This document shows, in pieces, positions 41,623 to 50,584 of a stretch of 64,000 nt of DNA. This DNA comes from Rhodococcus sp. 06-462-5 (GTDB lineage: Bacteria > Actinomycetota > Actinomycetes > Mycobacteriales > Mycobacteriaceae), in NCBI RefSeq assembly GCF_002258315.1, contig NZ_NOYD01000053.1, positions 24,704 through 88,703 of the forward strand. The letters run 5' to 3'. A program made the position numbers and the translations under genes. Position 1 is the first letter of the stretch. Each line of letters opens with the position of its first letter. The notes under the pieces were generated by a model, which was given only the letters and a program-made list of their open reading frames with translations, was not told the origin of the DNA and ran no database searches.

Positions 41623-43173
41623 ATGGACGCCTTGGATGTCTCACGATGGCAGTTCGGTATCACCACCGTCTACCACTTCATACTCGTTCCCCTCACGATC
41701 GGCCTCGCTCCGATGGTGGCTGCCATGCAGACCATGTGGGTGATCACCGGCAAGGACTCCTGGTACCGACTGACCAAGTTCTTCGGCAAACTGTTCCTCA
41801 TCAACTTCGCCCTCGGCGTCGCCACCGGAATCGTCCAAGAGTTCCAGTTCGGCATGAACTGGAGCGAATACTCCCGCTTCGTCGGTGACGTGTTCGGCGC
41901 TCCACTCGCACTCGAAGGACTCGTCGCCTTCTTCCTCGAATCCACGTTCCTCGGACTGTGGATATTCGGATGGAGCAGACTCCCCAAACTCGTTCACCTG
42001 GCGACGATCTGGCTCGTCGCCATCGGAGTCAACGCCTCGGCGTACTTCATCATCGCGGCCAATTCCTGGATGCAGCATCCCGTCGGCGCGATCTACAACG
42101 AAGAGACCGGCCGCGCCGAACTGACCGACATCTGGGCACTGCTCACCAACAACACCGCCTTGGCAGCATTTCCACACGCCGTGGCCGGAGCCTTCCTCAC
42201 CGCCGCCACCTTCGTCGCAGGCATCTCCGGCTGGTGGATGGTGCGCGAGGCCCGCAGGAAGAAGACCGAGAACGAGCTCGGCACCCTCCCGGCCACTGGG
42301 GTCGCTGCGCAGGCTCCGCTGTCCGAAAACGGGGTCGCTACGCAGGCTACGCTCCCGGCCACCGACTCGCGGTCGATGTTCAGGTCGGCAGCCCGCATGT
42401 CCTTCATCGTCATGATCGTCGCCGGTGGCGCGCTCGCCATCACCGGAGACATTCAGGGCAAGCTCATGTTCGAGCAACAACCGATGAAGATGGCATCCGC
42501 AGAATCGTTGTGCGACACCGAGACCGGAGCCAGCTTCTCGCTCCTGACCGTGGGCACCCACAACAACTGCGAGTCCGTGGTGCACCTCATCTCGATCCCC
42601 GGTCTCACCTCGTTCCTGGCGGAGAACGACTTCGGTGCCACTGTGCAGGGCGTCAACCAACTGCAGGAGCAGTACGAGCAGCAGTTCGGCCCTGGCAACT
42701 ACAAGCCGAACCTGTTCGTCACCTACTGGGCATTCCGGATGATGATCGGACTGGCCGCAGGCTCGGCTCTGCTCGCGATCGCGGGTCTGTGGGTCACTCG
42801 GGGCGGCCGGATCCCCGACCAGAAGTGGTTCTCGTGGTTGTCGCTGCTCGCGATCCCGACGCCGTTCCTGGCCAACAGTGCCGGTTGGATCTTCACCGAA
42901 ATGGGCCGTCAGCCATGGGTTGTGGCACCGAACCTCTCGGGAGTCGATCAGATCCGGCTCACCGTCGATCAGGGCGTTTCCGACCATCCCGTCGGCCTCG
43001 TCGTCGCATCGCTGGTGACGTTCACACTGCTCTACGCCGCGCTCGGTGGTGTGTGGTTCTACCTGCTTCGGCGTTACGTCGTCGAAGGACCTCTCGACCA
43101 CGACGCGCATCCGCACGTCGACCTACCGGAATCGGAAGACGAAGAGCCCAAACAGCTCTCGTTCGCCTACTAG
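41623..43173 (+). CDS. cydA: Cytochrome bd oxidase subunit I
   Basis: A 516-residue quinol oxidase subunit carrying hemes b558, b595 and d; it reduces O2 to water in the membrane. It begins DALDVSRWQFGITTVYHFILVPLTIG, with His of the high-spin heme region. GRQPWVV in EMGRQPWVVAPN is the classic CydA block. The Q-loop region after TM6 (GDIQGKLMFEQQPMKMASAE) is the short type. Residues about 215-250, a cytoplasmic linker, hold a duplicated low-complexity insert (GVAAQAP / GVATQAT). ATG 41623 follows ggag. Operon order is cydA-cydB-cydD-cydC, all tightly spaced. Confidence 0.97.
   Translation: MDALDVSRWQFGITTVYHFILVPLTIGLAPMVAAMQTMWVITGKDSWYRLTKFFGKLFLINFALGVATGIVQEFQFGMNWSEYSRFVGDVFGAPLALEGLVAFFLESTFLGLWIFGWSRLPKLVHLATIWLVAIGVNASAYFIIAANSWMQHPVGAIYNEETGRAELTDIWALLTNNTALAAFPHAVAGAFLTAATFVAGISGWWMVREARRKKTENELGTLPATGVAAQAPLSENGVATQATLPATDSRSMFRSAARMSFIVMIVAGGALAITGDIQGKLMFEQQPMKMASAESLCDTETGASFSLLTVGTHNNCESVVHLISIPGLTSFLAENDFGATVQGVNQLQEQYEQQFGPGNYKPNLFVTYWAFRMMIGLAAGSALLAIAGLWVTRGGRIPDQKWFSWLSLLAIPTPFLANSAGWIFTEMGRQPWVVAPNLSGVDQIRLTVDQGVSDHPVGLVVASLVTFTLLYAALGGVWFYLLRRYVVEGPLDHDAHPHVDLPESEDEEPKQLSFAY
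42286..42362 (+). repeat. In-frame duplication inside cydA
   Basis: ggggtcgctgcgcaggctcc... at 42298-42320 recurs at 42331-42353 with two or three changes. The pair is bracketed by ctcccggccac at 42286-42296 and 42352-42362. The reading frame is kept and encodes two related Gln/Ala-rich blocks. Confidence 0.7.
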
Positions 43174-43182
43174 GGGATAGCC

Positions 43183-44220
43183 ATGTCACTGCCCGAATTC
43201 TGGTTCCTCATCATCGCCTTCTTCTTCGTCGGGTACTTCGTGCTCGAAGGGTTCGACTTCGGCGTGGGAATGCTCATGCCCATCCTCGGCAGGCACCCCG
43301 ATTCCGCGACGGGGGAGAAGCGCAGGCGGGCCGTTCTCAATACGATCGGCCCGGTCTGGGACGGCAACGAAGTCTGGCTCATCACCGCAGGCGGTGCGTT
43401 GTTCGCAGCGTTCCCCGAGTGGTACGCAACGTTGTTCTCGGGCTTCTACCTGCCGCTGCTGCTGATCCTGGTGGCACTGATCCTGCGCATCTGCGCCATC
43501 GAATGGCGCGGCAAGATCGACGACCCGGTGTGGCGCAAACGCTGCGACATCGGCATCGGCATCGGCTCGTGGGTTCCGGCGGTGCTGTGGGGCGTCGCCT
43601 TCGCCAACATCGTGCGCGGCGTCGCCATCGACGAGAACAAGAAGGTCACCGCCGGCTTCTTCGATCTGCTCAACCCGTATGCACTGCTCGGCGGAGCCAC
43701 GATGGCACTGGTGTTCGCGCTGCACGGCGCGGTGTTCATCGCACTCAAGACCTCCGGAGACGTGCACGAGGACTCGGTGAAAATCGCAGCGCGACTGGCA
43801 ATTCCGGCAGTTCTCGTCGGCGGCACCTTTGCTCTGTGGACCCAACTCGCCTACGGCAAGACGTGGACCTGGGTACTCGTCGGCGTGGCAGCGGTCGCAC
43901 TGCTCCTCGTCGTCGCACTGACGGCGAGAGTGCGCGAAGGCTGGGCCTTCGTGTTCACCAGCGTTGCCATCGTCGCGGTCGTGGTGCTGCTGTTCGCCTC
44001 CCTGTTCCCGAACGTCATGCCGTCCAGCACGGATGCCGCGTTCGATCTCACCATCGCGAACGCGTCGTCCAGCCCGTACACGCTGAAAGTGATGACCTGG
44101 GCCGCAGCCTTCGCCGCACCCGTCGTCATCGGATACCAGGCGTGGACGTACTGGGTCTTCCGCCAACGTATTTCGAGCGCTCAGATACCGGATTCGATCG
44201 GACTGACGGTGAAATCGTGA
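43183..44220 (+). CDS. cydB: Cytochrome bd oxidase subunit II
   Basis: A 345-residue integral membrane subunit with about eight or nine helices that stabilises CydA and its hemes. It starts MSLPEFWFLIIAFFFVGYFVLEGFDFGVGML, the standard CydB N-terminus, and has GPVWDGNEVWLITAGGALFAAFP, the most conserved block of the family. The start is 9 bp after the cydA stop (ggggata between). The TGA overlaps the GTG of cydD. Confidence 0.97.
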   Translation: MSLPEFWFLIIAFFFVGYFVLEGFDFGVGMLMPILGRHPDSATGEKRRRAVLNTIGPVWDGNEVWLITAGGALFAAFPEWYATLFSGFYLPLLLILVALILRICAIEWRGKIDDPVWRKRCDIGIGIGSWVPAVLWGVAFANIVRGVAIDENKKVTAGFFDLLNPYALLGGATMALVFALHGAVFIALKTSGDVHEDSVKIAARLAIPAVLVGGTFALWTQLAYGKTWTWVLVGVAAVALLLVVALTARVREGWAFVFTSVAIVAVVVLLFASLFPNVMPSSTDAAFDLTIANASSSPYTLKVMTWAAAFAAPVVIGYQAWTYWVFRQRISSAQIPDSIGLTVKS

Positions 44221-45905
44221 CCGCGCCCGCTCGCACGAGGGGACCGGTCGATCCCCGACTGTGGAAATACTCTCGATCTGCGCGGGGCTATCTGATCGTC
44301 ACGGTCGCTCTGTCGACCGTCGTCACGCTCTGCATCATCGTGGGCGCGTTGACGATAGGACGTGTGCTGGCAGGCGTCATCACCGAACCGACCGCCAGAT
44401 CACTGTCCGCCTGGACGACCGAACTGGCCGTGCTGGCGGGCGCAGTGGCCGTCCGTGTGCTCGCAACCGGAGCCCAGTCCCGCTACGCGCACCGGTCGAC
44501 GTCACGGGTGGTGGCCGAGCTCGAAGTCGAGGTACTCACCGCAGCAACACGATTCGAGCCTCGGGAGCTCGACCGCGAGCGCGAAGAGTTGGCCGTCGTC
44601 GTGACCCGAGCCATCGGGGGTCTGCGGGCGTATCTGACCGGATACCTGCCGGCGCTGGTGTCGGCGATCATCGTCACTCCGCTCGTTCTGATCGTCATCG
44701 TCACCCAGGACGTGACCTCGGCGTTGATCATCGCGGTGACCCTGCCGCTCATCCCGATCTTCATGATTCTGATCGGGTTGCTGACGAAGGGGCGAGCCGC
44801 GGCGACGCTCTCCACGATGACCCGGTTGTCTGCGCAGTTGCTCGATCTACTGGCCGGTCTGCCGACCTTGCGCGCGCTGCGCCGCGAACACGGACCGGCC
44901 GCTCGCATCCGTGCACTGGGCGACGCCCATCGGCGAACCACCATGCGCGCGTTGAAGGTTGCCTTCCTCTCGTCGATGGTGCTCGAGTTGCTCGCGACCC
45001 TGTGCGTCGCGCTGGTGGCCGTCGGCATCGGATTGCGCTTGGTCTTCGGGGAGATGACGCTCGAAGCCGGCATCATCGCGTTGATTCTCGCCCCCGAGGT
45101 GTACTTCCCGCTGCGCGCCGTGGGTACCCAGTTCCACGCGGCAGAGGACGGCGTCGAGGCCGCGGACCGTGCATTTCGAGTCCTGGATCGGCGTACGACA
45201 CAGCCGATCGGCGGCCGGACCGTCGACGCCACGACCGCGGACATCGAACTCGTCGGACTCACCGTCGCGAGCCGGGACGGCGACGCTCCCGCGGAACTGA
45301 GTGCTCTGTGTCGGGCGGGCACCATCACGGTGCTCACCGGTCCCAACGGCTCGGGTAAATCGACTGCACTGCAAGCGGTTCTGGGACTCACGACGCCGAC
45401 GAGCGGTGCGGTTCTCGTCGGCGGCGTTCCCGTGGTCGATCTCGATCTCGACCGGTGGTGGGCTCAGGTCGCCTGGCTGCCGCAGCGCCCGGTGCTGCTT
45501 CCCGGCACGCTCTACGAGAACGTCACGCTCCACGGTCTGCCCGACGCCGCTGCCCTGGACGCGGCCTGCCGCACTTCGGGATTCGATGTCGTACTGCGAG
45601 AGCACCCGAACGGCTGGAACACCCGCGTCGGACAGGGCGGAGTGGGGCTGTCCCTCGGGGAACTGCAACGCCTGGCCCTGACCAGAACCTTCGTCTCCGA
45701 TGCTCCGGTGATGGTACTGGACGAGCCGACGGCGCACTTGGACACGGCAAGCGAAAGGACTGTGCTGCAGGCTATTCGAGACGCAGCCGACCGGGGCGTC
45801 ACCGTGGTGATGGTCGGTCACCGACGCTCGGTGCTGCACGCCGCAGATCGCGTCGTCGAGGTGCGAAGCAGCTCATCGGTGGCACGGGAGTTCGATCATG
45901 TCTGA
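44217..45905 (+). CDS. cydD: Thiol/heme-linked ABC exporter subunit CydD
   Basis: A 562-residue half-transporter of the CydDC complex, needed for cytochrome bd assembly and for thiol and redox balance across the membrane. Six membrane helices (about 25-320) are followed by an ATPase: Walker A GPNGSGKST, signature LSLGELQRL (LSxGE variant), Walker B VMVLDEPTAHLD and the H-loop GHRRS. GTG 44217 overlaps the cydB stop and the 3' end overlaps cydC by 8 bp. Substrate assignment within CydDC is still debated for the family. Confidence 0.93.
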   Translation: MTAPARTRGPVDPRLWKYSRSARGYLIVTVALSTVVTLCIIVGALTIGRVLAGVITEPTARSLSAWTTELAVLAGAVAVRVLATGAQSRYAHRSTSRVVAELEVEVLTAATRFEPRELDREREELAVVVTRAIGGLRAYLTGYLPALVSAIIVTPLVLIVIVTQDVTSALIIAVTLPLIPIFMILIGLLTKGRAAATLSTMTRLSAQLLDLLAGLPTLRALRREHGPAARIRALGDAHRRTTMRALKVAFLSSMVLELLATLCVALVAVGIGLRLVFGEMTLEAGIIALILAPEVYFPLRAVGTQFHAAEDGVEAADRAFRVLDRRTTQPIGGRTVDATTADIELVGLTVASRDGDAPAELSALCRAGTITVLTGPNGSGKSTALQAVLGLTTPTSGAVLVGGVPVVDLDLDRWWAQVAWLPQRPVLLPGTLYENVTLHGLPDAAALDAACRTSGFDVVLREHPNGWNTRVGQGGVGLSLGELQRLALTRTFVSDAPVMVLDEPTAHLDTASERTVLQAIRDAADRGVTVVMVGHRRSVLHAADRVVEVRSSSSVAREFDHV

Positions 45906-47499
45906 CCTGAAACGCGCACTGGCCCTGTTCGAGCTCTCCCCGCGACGGGTGGCACTGGCCGTGGCCGCAGGCGTGGCAACCCTGGGCAGCGCACTGGCTC
46001 TCGCCGCGCTGTCGGCATGGTTGATCACCCGGGCCTGGCAGATGCCTCCGGTGATGGACCTGACCGTTGCAGTGGTGGCCGTTCGCGCGCTGGGTATTTC
46101 GCGCGGAGTGTTCCGCTACCTCGAACGATTGACCACGCACGACGCGGCCCTGAGCGGTACGACGGCAGCGCGCACGAGGATCTACGAGCAACTGGCGAAC
46201 GGACACGGCGTGCTCGCTCTGCGGCGCGGTGACGTCCTGGCTCGCACCGGGGCGGACGTCGACGTGCTCGGCGACGTCGTCGTACGCGCGATCGTCCCCA
46301 TCTGCGTCAGCGTCGTGATGATGCTCGCATCCGTGGGCCTGCTCGCCGGGATCTCGCCCGCTGCCGCGTCGATCCTGGCGGTGTCGTTGCTGATCGCCGG
46401 GGTCGGCGCACCGATCCTGGCGGCGCGGTCGGCACGGATCGCCGAAGAGGCGGGAGCCGACGCCGATGCCCGGTTCGCCGAGACAGCCGTCCGGGCCCTC
46501 GATCACGCCGCGGAACTGCGGGTCGCCGGACGACTCGACGCGACGCTCGCCGAAGCCCGCGGGGCAGCACGGGATTCGGTGGTGGCCCGCGACCGGGCGG
46601 CACGGCCGTCGGCGCTGGCCGATGCCGCCGGCCCGCTGTCGATCGGTGCCTCGGTGATCGGGTCCTTGCTCGTCGGCATCGGGCTGTACGGACCGACCGG
46701 AGGCACCGCGGGCGGTATGACACCGATGGCCCTGGCGATCATCGTGTTGGTTCCGCTGGCCGCGTTCGAGGCATCAGCGGCACTCCCCGGGGCGGCGATC
46801 GCCCTGATGCGTGGTCGAATCGCGGCCACTCGAATCCTCGCCATGCTCGATGCGGCTCCGCCGCAGTGGCGTGGTTACGTGCCCTCTGGGGCACTCAACC
46901 GCACCACTGCGCGGAGCGCACTCATCGGACCCAGCGGATCGGGCAAGTCCACGATGCTGCGGGAGTTCGCCGAGGAATGCGGTTCGGACGCAGCGCTGTT
47001 CGCCGAGGACGCGCACCTGTTCGACACCTCGATTCTGGAGAACCTGCGTGTGGTGCGCGGCGATGTCGACGAAGAACAGGCATCGCAGGCGCTGCGACGC
47101 GTCGGCCTGGGTTCATGGCTCGACGCTTTGCCTCTCGGCGTTCACACCACCCTGGTCGGCGGCGCGCAGGCCGTATCCGGGGGAGAGCGCCGCAGACTGC
47201 TGCTGGCGCGCGCTGTGCTCAGTACTGCACCGATCGTGCTGCTCGACGAGCCGACCGAACATCTGGACCGAATCTCCGGCGAATCGATACTGCGCGAGCT
47301 GCTCACCACCGAAGGAGGATTGTTCCGGGCCGACCGAACCGTGGTGGTCGTCACCCATCAACTGCCGGAGAACACCGACGCCGACCAGGTGATCGACCTC
47401 GGCCCGGACCGTGCGAAAAAACTCTTTGCCGACTCGGAATCTCCGGCGTACGTTGGGAGTACACGAGAGAGGAGGTGGTCTGAAGTTGATGAACTCTAG
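45898..47499 (+). CDS. cydC: Thiol/heme-linked ABC exporter subunit CydC
   Basis: A 533-residue partner of CydD. Membrane domain about residues 15-300, including the typical LGISRGVFRYLERLTTHDAAL block after TM2. The ATPase is compact: Walker A GPSGSGKST, an abbreviated Q-loop region (LFAEDAHLFDTSILENLRV), signature VSGGERRRL, Walker B VLLDEPTEHLD, H-loop VTHQ. The beta-subdomain before Walker A is shorter than usual, since RTTARSALIGPSG follows the membrane domain almost directly. This may make CydC the regulatory half. The stop at 47497-47499 ends the cyd operon, 90 bp before an elaborate RNA fold. Confidence 0.9.
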   Translation: MSDLKRALALFELSPRRVALAVAAGVATLGSALALAALSAWLITRAWQMPPVMDLTVAVVAVRALGISRGVFRYLERLTTHDAALSGTTAARTRIYEQLANGHGVLALRRGDVLARTGADVDVLGDVVVRAIVPICVSVVMMLASVGLLAGISPAAASILAVSLLIAGVGAPILAARSARIAEEAGADADARFAETAVRALDHAAELRVAGRLDATLAEARGAARDSVVARDRAARPSALADAAGPLSIGASVIGSLLVGIGLYGPTGGTAGGMTPMALAIIVLVPLAAFEASAALPGAAIALMRGRIAATRILAMLDAAPPQWRGYVPSGALNRTTARSALIGPSGSGKSTMLREFAEECGSDAALFAEDAHLFDTSILENLRVVRGDVDEEQASQALRRVGLGSWLDALPLGVHTTLVGGAQAVSGGERRRLLLARAVLSTAPIVLLDEPTEHLDRISGESILRELLTTEGGLFRADRTVVVVTHQLPENTDADQVIDLGPDRAKKLFADSESPAYVGSTRERRWSEVDEL

Positions 47500-47589
47500 G
47501 ACGCGTGAGGTGGCTGTCAGCTAGCCGCAATCGCTGACGGATTCACTGCGAAGACCGCGCGAGCGGCAGGCGAATCCCAGGCAGCTACC

Positions 47590-47650
47590 CGGCCCCCGAG
47601 CCCCCGACCTGTCCGGTCGGGACCTGAAAGCAGGTATGGCTCGGGGGCCG
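47590..47650. ncRNA. Compact three-way-junction fold between convergent genes (terminator or small RNA)
   Basis: A 13-bp closing stem pairs 47590-47602 with 47638-47650. Inside are two hairpins: 47603-47609 with 47615-47621 (7 bp, loop TGTCC) and 47622-47626 with 47631-47635 (5 bp, loop AAAG). Only two bases (47636-47637) are unpaired at the junction. All pairs are Watson-Crick. It lies between cydC and the nitrobindin-like gene, both of which point toward it. No T-tract follows, so a simple intrinsic terminator is not the full explanation. Confidence 0.6.
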
Positions 47651-47676
47651 TTCGCATGCGGCGAGAAGAAGGATGC

Positions 47677-48375
47677 TCAGCCGATGTAGCGAGCCAGGCG
47701 CGCGGACAACCGCGGTGCCAGTGGGCCGTCGGCGACGACGCGTTCTTCGACGTACGCGAGATCTCCGCCGTCGACGATGCCGTAGAGCCGCCGGGCTCCG
47801 CCGACCAGTGCACCCGAGGTGCTTCGGATGACGACGTCGGTGGCGAGCTCCCAGGACGACTGGGTGAGCGCATGACCGTAGTACAGCTCGACGACCCCGG
47901 TGCTGTGGGTCAGCAGAAGTTCGACGACCTCTTCGTTGTCGGAACCCTTGACGCCGTCGCCCCCACTCATGCGCCAGAACCCGGTCTCGCGGAGATCGGG
48001 ATGTGCGAAGTTTCCATCGGAGTCGAGACGCCACGAACGCGACTCCCAGCTCAGGTAGCTGCCACCGTCGTGGGTGACGACGATCTGCTGGCCGAAGGGG
48101 TAGTCGGTACCGGACTCGGGGTCGTGACCCTCGCCTTCGCCGCGCCACACGCCGACGAGCGGGAGCAGAGCGAGCATCGACGGGTGCAGATCGGGCCCGA
48201 GTCGGACGTTGGCCGTGTCGTCGGGATGCGGGATGTCCGGCAGCACCGGAACATTGCGCGTCGACGCCTCGGCGAATTTCTGCTCGGCAGCCGCTATCGC
48301 TTCGTCTCCGCTGGTGATGGGTTTGTCCAACCCCTCGTCAGCATTGCCGGGTTGCCCCGCGACCGGTTCTGTCAC
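47677..48375 (-). CDS. Nitrobindin-like heme-binding beta-barrel protein (FABP family)
   Basis: A 232-residue protein with a disordered N-terminus of about 55 residues, then a lipocalin-like barrel beginning LLPLVGVWRGEGEGHDP (the GxWxGxG motif of nitrobindins). The C-terminal end ADGPLAPRLSARLARYIG is typical of the actinobacterial group (Rv0813c). Nitrobindins bind ferric heme in an all-beta barrel and can react with NO or peroxynitrite. The barrel His ligand, usually near the C-terminus, is not obvious to me here. GTG 48375 overlaps the stop of a small upstream membrane protein. Confidence 0.85.
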   Translation of the reverse strand: MTEPVAGQPGNADEGLDKPITSGDEAIAAAEQKFAEASTRNVPVLPDIPHPDDTANVRLGPDLHPSMLALLPLVGVWRGEGEGHDPESGTDYPFGQQIVVTHDGGSYLSWESRSWRLDSDGNFAHPDLRETGFWRMSGGDGVKGSDNEEVVELLLTHSTGVVELYYGHALTQSSWELATDVVIRSTSGALVGGARRLYGIVDGGDLAYVEERVVADGPLAPRLSARLARYIG

Positions 48376-48470
48376 GATTCGTCGTTGACCAGTCGGTAGA
48401 CGACGTACAGCGAGAACGCGATGATGGCTATTGCCGCAAGCACCAGCAACAACTCGAAGAAGATGACCAC
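48372..48470 (-). CDS. 32-residue single-span membrane protein, leaderless
   Basis: VVIFFELLLVLAAIAIIAFS is one membrane helix, followed by LYVVYRLVNDES with a basic Arg and an acidic end. GTG 48470 stands 7 nt after TAAACT (48478-48483, minus strand), a fitting leaderless start. Its TGA overlaps the GTG of the nitrobindin-like gene (GTGA), and codon use is normal, so translation is well supported despite the size. It would place a small membrane partner directly upstream of a heme/NO-binding protein. Not a family that I recognise. Confidence 0.7.
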   Translation of the reverse strand: MVIFFELLLVLAAIAIIAFSLYVVYRLVNDES

Positions 48471-48702
48471 GAGTGCGAGTTTAACCCGCAGTGATCGTCA
48501 TCGAGAACAGCGGCCCGAATCCGAGCTGTGTCCTTGGTGACATCTACCCAACTTGGGGGTCGTCAGTGCGCTGGATCACTCGTAGTGGTGGAGAAATCCC
48601 GGCGAGCAGGTACCTTCTTCGAGGGGCGTCGGGCGCTCGAGGGCGTGTGCTCGACGGTTTTCACTGTGTTCTGTCTCGAAGGCTGGGGAGGTCTCCGCAA
48701 CA

Positions 48703-50199
48703 ATGCTGCGTCGTAAACGGGCTCTGACATCGTCGTTCGGATCCGTGTTGTTCAGGTCCGGGGTGGTCACTCTGGCGTTGGCGCTCGCCGCTCCCGCAGC
48801 TGCGCTCGCCGCTCCGGACTCGGGATCGTCGGACTCGGGGTCGTCGGACTTCGGGTCTTCGCAGGGCCCGAACATCGACCCCAACAACTACGCGCAGGAC
48901 TGCCCCGATGTGCTGGTGCTGGCGGTGTCCGGTGCCACCGACTCGGCGTCGGACCGCAATCCTCTGGCCGAGCAGGCGTCCACTGTCGCGTCGAACTGGG
49001 TCGGGAACGTGACGGTCCCGGTCGGTGAGGCGAATGCCGACAGCCCGGGTACCGTCGGCTGGCTCTACGTCCCGTACGCCTCGACGTACGGCTTCGACGT
49101 TCTGGACAACGTGCCGACCTACCACGAGTCGATCGTGGAAGGTGTCGCAACGACCAATCGTCTGATGGACGAGTACAAGGTCAAGTGTGGAGACCGAACC
49201 AAGTTCGTACTCCTCGGATACAGCGTCGGCGGCGAGGTACTCGATCGTTTGTCCACCGAGATCGGCACGCGTGACTCGAGTGCCCTGGTGAACGGCGACG
49301 ACATCGCAGGCGTGATCATGGTCGGTTCGCCTTACCGCCCGGCCGGGGTGCCGAATTTCGGTGACGAGCCGGGTGAATCGCTCGGTGGCTTCATGGACCA
49401 GTCACCGCGGGATTACGGAACGCTGACCGACAAGGTCACCTGGTCGTGCCGACCGTGGGATCTGGCGTGCGACGCTCCGGACGACATCGAACTTCTGCAG
49501 CTCGCCCTCGAGATCATCTCGCAGATGCGGCTGACCGTCCTGAACCCGGTACAGACCGTGTCCGACTTCGCGCGCGCAGTGACGACCATTGCTTCGCGTG
49601 CGATCGTCGATATCGCCACCGACAAATCATGGTTCACCTCCGACGAGACTCTGCTGCAGGTCTTGGTGAGGGTGGCGGATGTGGATTACACCGTCGCTGA
49701 TCAGCAGGCGGTGGACGCATTGACCCCGGAGCAGCTCCTCGCCGATCTCAACTGGGCAATGGGGCCCGGTGCCGAGACCGTGGAAGCCAAGCTCCGTGCC
49801 GAGGCCACCGGGTTCGAGGAGAACAACAAGGGCATCGCCGATGTCGTGCTCGGGCCCTACCTGGCGCTCGGCTTCCTGCAGCACCTGTCGTACTGGTACA
49901 ACGACCCCAACGACGGGTACGAGTGGGAGAGCGAGAAGATGGTCGCTTGGATAACCGACCTTGCACGCACCGAACGCGAAAAGAAGGACGCGACCGGGCC
50001 ACAGACGTCGACGCCGGAAACCCCCGCCCCCGAGACCGCACCCGAATCTCGCCTGCTGCCGGAGCCCGGAACTGTCACTCGGGTCAGCGATCTCGGTGCG
50101 TTCCTCGAATCCCAGGGAATTCCGGTACCGGAAGGGATGTTCCCGCCGCAGTACTCGACGGTTCCCGACCCGGCAGCCCCGGCACCCGTTCCCAACTAG
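48703..50199 (+). CDS. Secreted cutinase-family alpha/beta hydrolase
   Basis: A 498-residue exported protein. A signal peptide (RSGVVTLALALAAPAAALAAP, cleavage near residue 36) precedes a Ser/Asp/Gly-rich linker with SGSSDSGSSD repeats. The cutinase domain follows: CPDVLVLAVSGA, nucleophile Ser174 in GYSVGG, and VGSPYRPAGVPNF. A long C-terminal extension (about residues 280-498) ends in a Pro/Thr/Glu-rich tail. Cutinase-like proteins of mycolata hydrolyse lipid esters; the substrate here is unknown. The start is preceded by ggggagg. The 232 bp upstream hold no other gene I can support. Confidence 0.85.
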   Translation: MLRRKRALTSSFGSVLFRSGVVTLALALAAPAAALAAPDSGSSDSGSSDFGSSQGPNIDPNNYAQDCPDVLVLAVSGATDSASDRNPLAEQASTVASNWVGNVTVPVGEANADSPGTVGWLYVPYASTYGFDVLDNVPTYHESIVEGVATTNRLMDEYKVKCGDRTKFVLLGYSVGGEVLDRLSTEIGTRDSSALVNGDDIAGVIMVGSPYRPAGVPNFGDEPGESLGGFMDQSPRDYGTLTDKVTWSCRPWDLACDAPDDIELLQLALEIISQMRLTVLNPVQTVSDFARAVTTIASRAIVDIATDKSWFTSDETLLQVLVRVADVDYTVADQQAVDALTPEQLLADLNWAMGPGAETVEAKLRAEATGFEENNKGIADVVLGPYLALGFLQHLSYWYNDPNDGYEWESEKMVAWITDLARTEREKKDATGPQTSTPETPAPETAPESRLLPEPGTVTRVSDLGAFLESQGIPVPEGMFPPQYSTVPDPAAPAPVPN

Positions 50200-50218
50200 G
50201 AGCCTCCGGAAGACCGAA

Positions 50219-50252
50219 AAACCCCCGCACCTGCTCGCAGGTGCGGGGGTTT
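50219..50252. terminator. Bidirectional terminator between cutinase and SseC genes
   Basis: A perfect 15-bp stem (aaacccccgcacctg with caggtgcgggggttt) around a CTCG loop. A-run on the left and T-run on the right make it usable in both directions. Confidence 0.9.
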
Positions 50253-50277
50253 CGTCGTTCGATACGAACGGGCGGAA

Positions 50278-50583
50278 TCAGACTCCGACGGTGACGTCGG
50301 CCGAGTGCACGCCTGCGCCGTCGGGAGCGATGACGGTGTCGCCGTTGCCCGATGCCGACAGTGCACGCAGCGTCCACTGTCCGGGAGCAGCGAAGAAACG
50401 GAAGTCGCCGGTTCCCGACGCGACGACCTCTGCGGTGAATTCGCCGCTGCCGTCGAGCAGGCGCACGAACGCGCCTGCTACCGGCTCACCGTCGCCTGCG
50501 AGGACGCGGCCGGTGATGACCGTTTCCTTCTCGACGTCGACGCCTGCGGGGATGGTCTGGCCTTGTACGGGTGCTCCACACAT
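50278..50583 (-). CDS. DUF1416 protein, SseC-like
   Basis: A 101-residue small beta-sandwich protein starting MCGAPVQGQTIPAGVDVEKETVITGRVL. It has a carboxypeptidase-regulatory-like fold pattern (GEPVAGAFVRLLDGSGEFTAEVV). The N-terminal Met-Cys-Gly is conserved in the family, so the Cys may be functional. M. tuberculosis SseC (Rv0814c) sits in the same place behind the sulfurtransferase CysA and has been linked to sulfur handling. ATG 50583 is one base after the cysA stop, so they are in one operon. Confidence 0.9.
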   Translation of the reverse strand: MCGAPVQGQTIPAGVDVEKETVITGRVLAGDGEPVAGAFVRLLDGSGEFTAEVVASGTGDFRFFAAPGQWTLRALSASGNGDTVIAPDGAGVHSADVTVGV

Positions 50584-50584
50584 A

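Noticed and set aside
42286..42362. Frameshift or assembly error in cydA
   Set aside because: The duplication preserves the frame and the protein is collinear with CydA on both sides.
47590..47650. tRNA or tRNA-like gene
   Set aside because: 61 nt with three stems only, no T-loop GTTCRANNC box, no anticodon arm of the right size.
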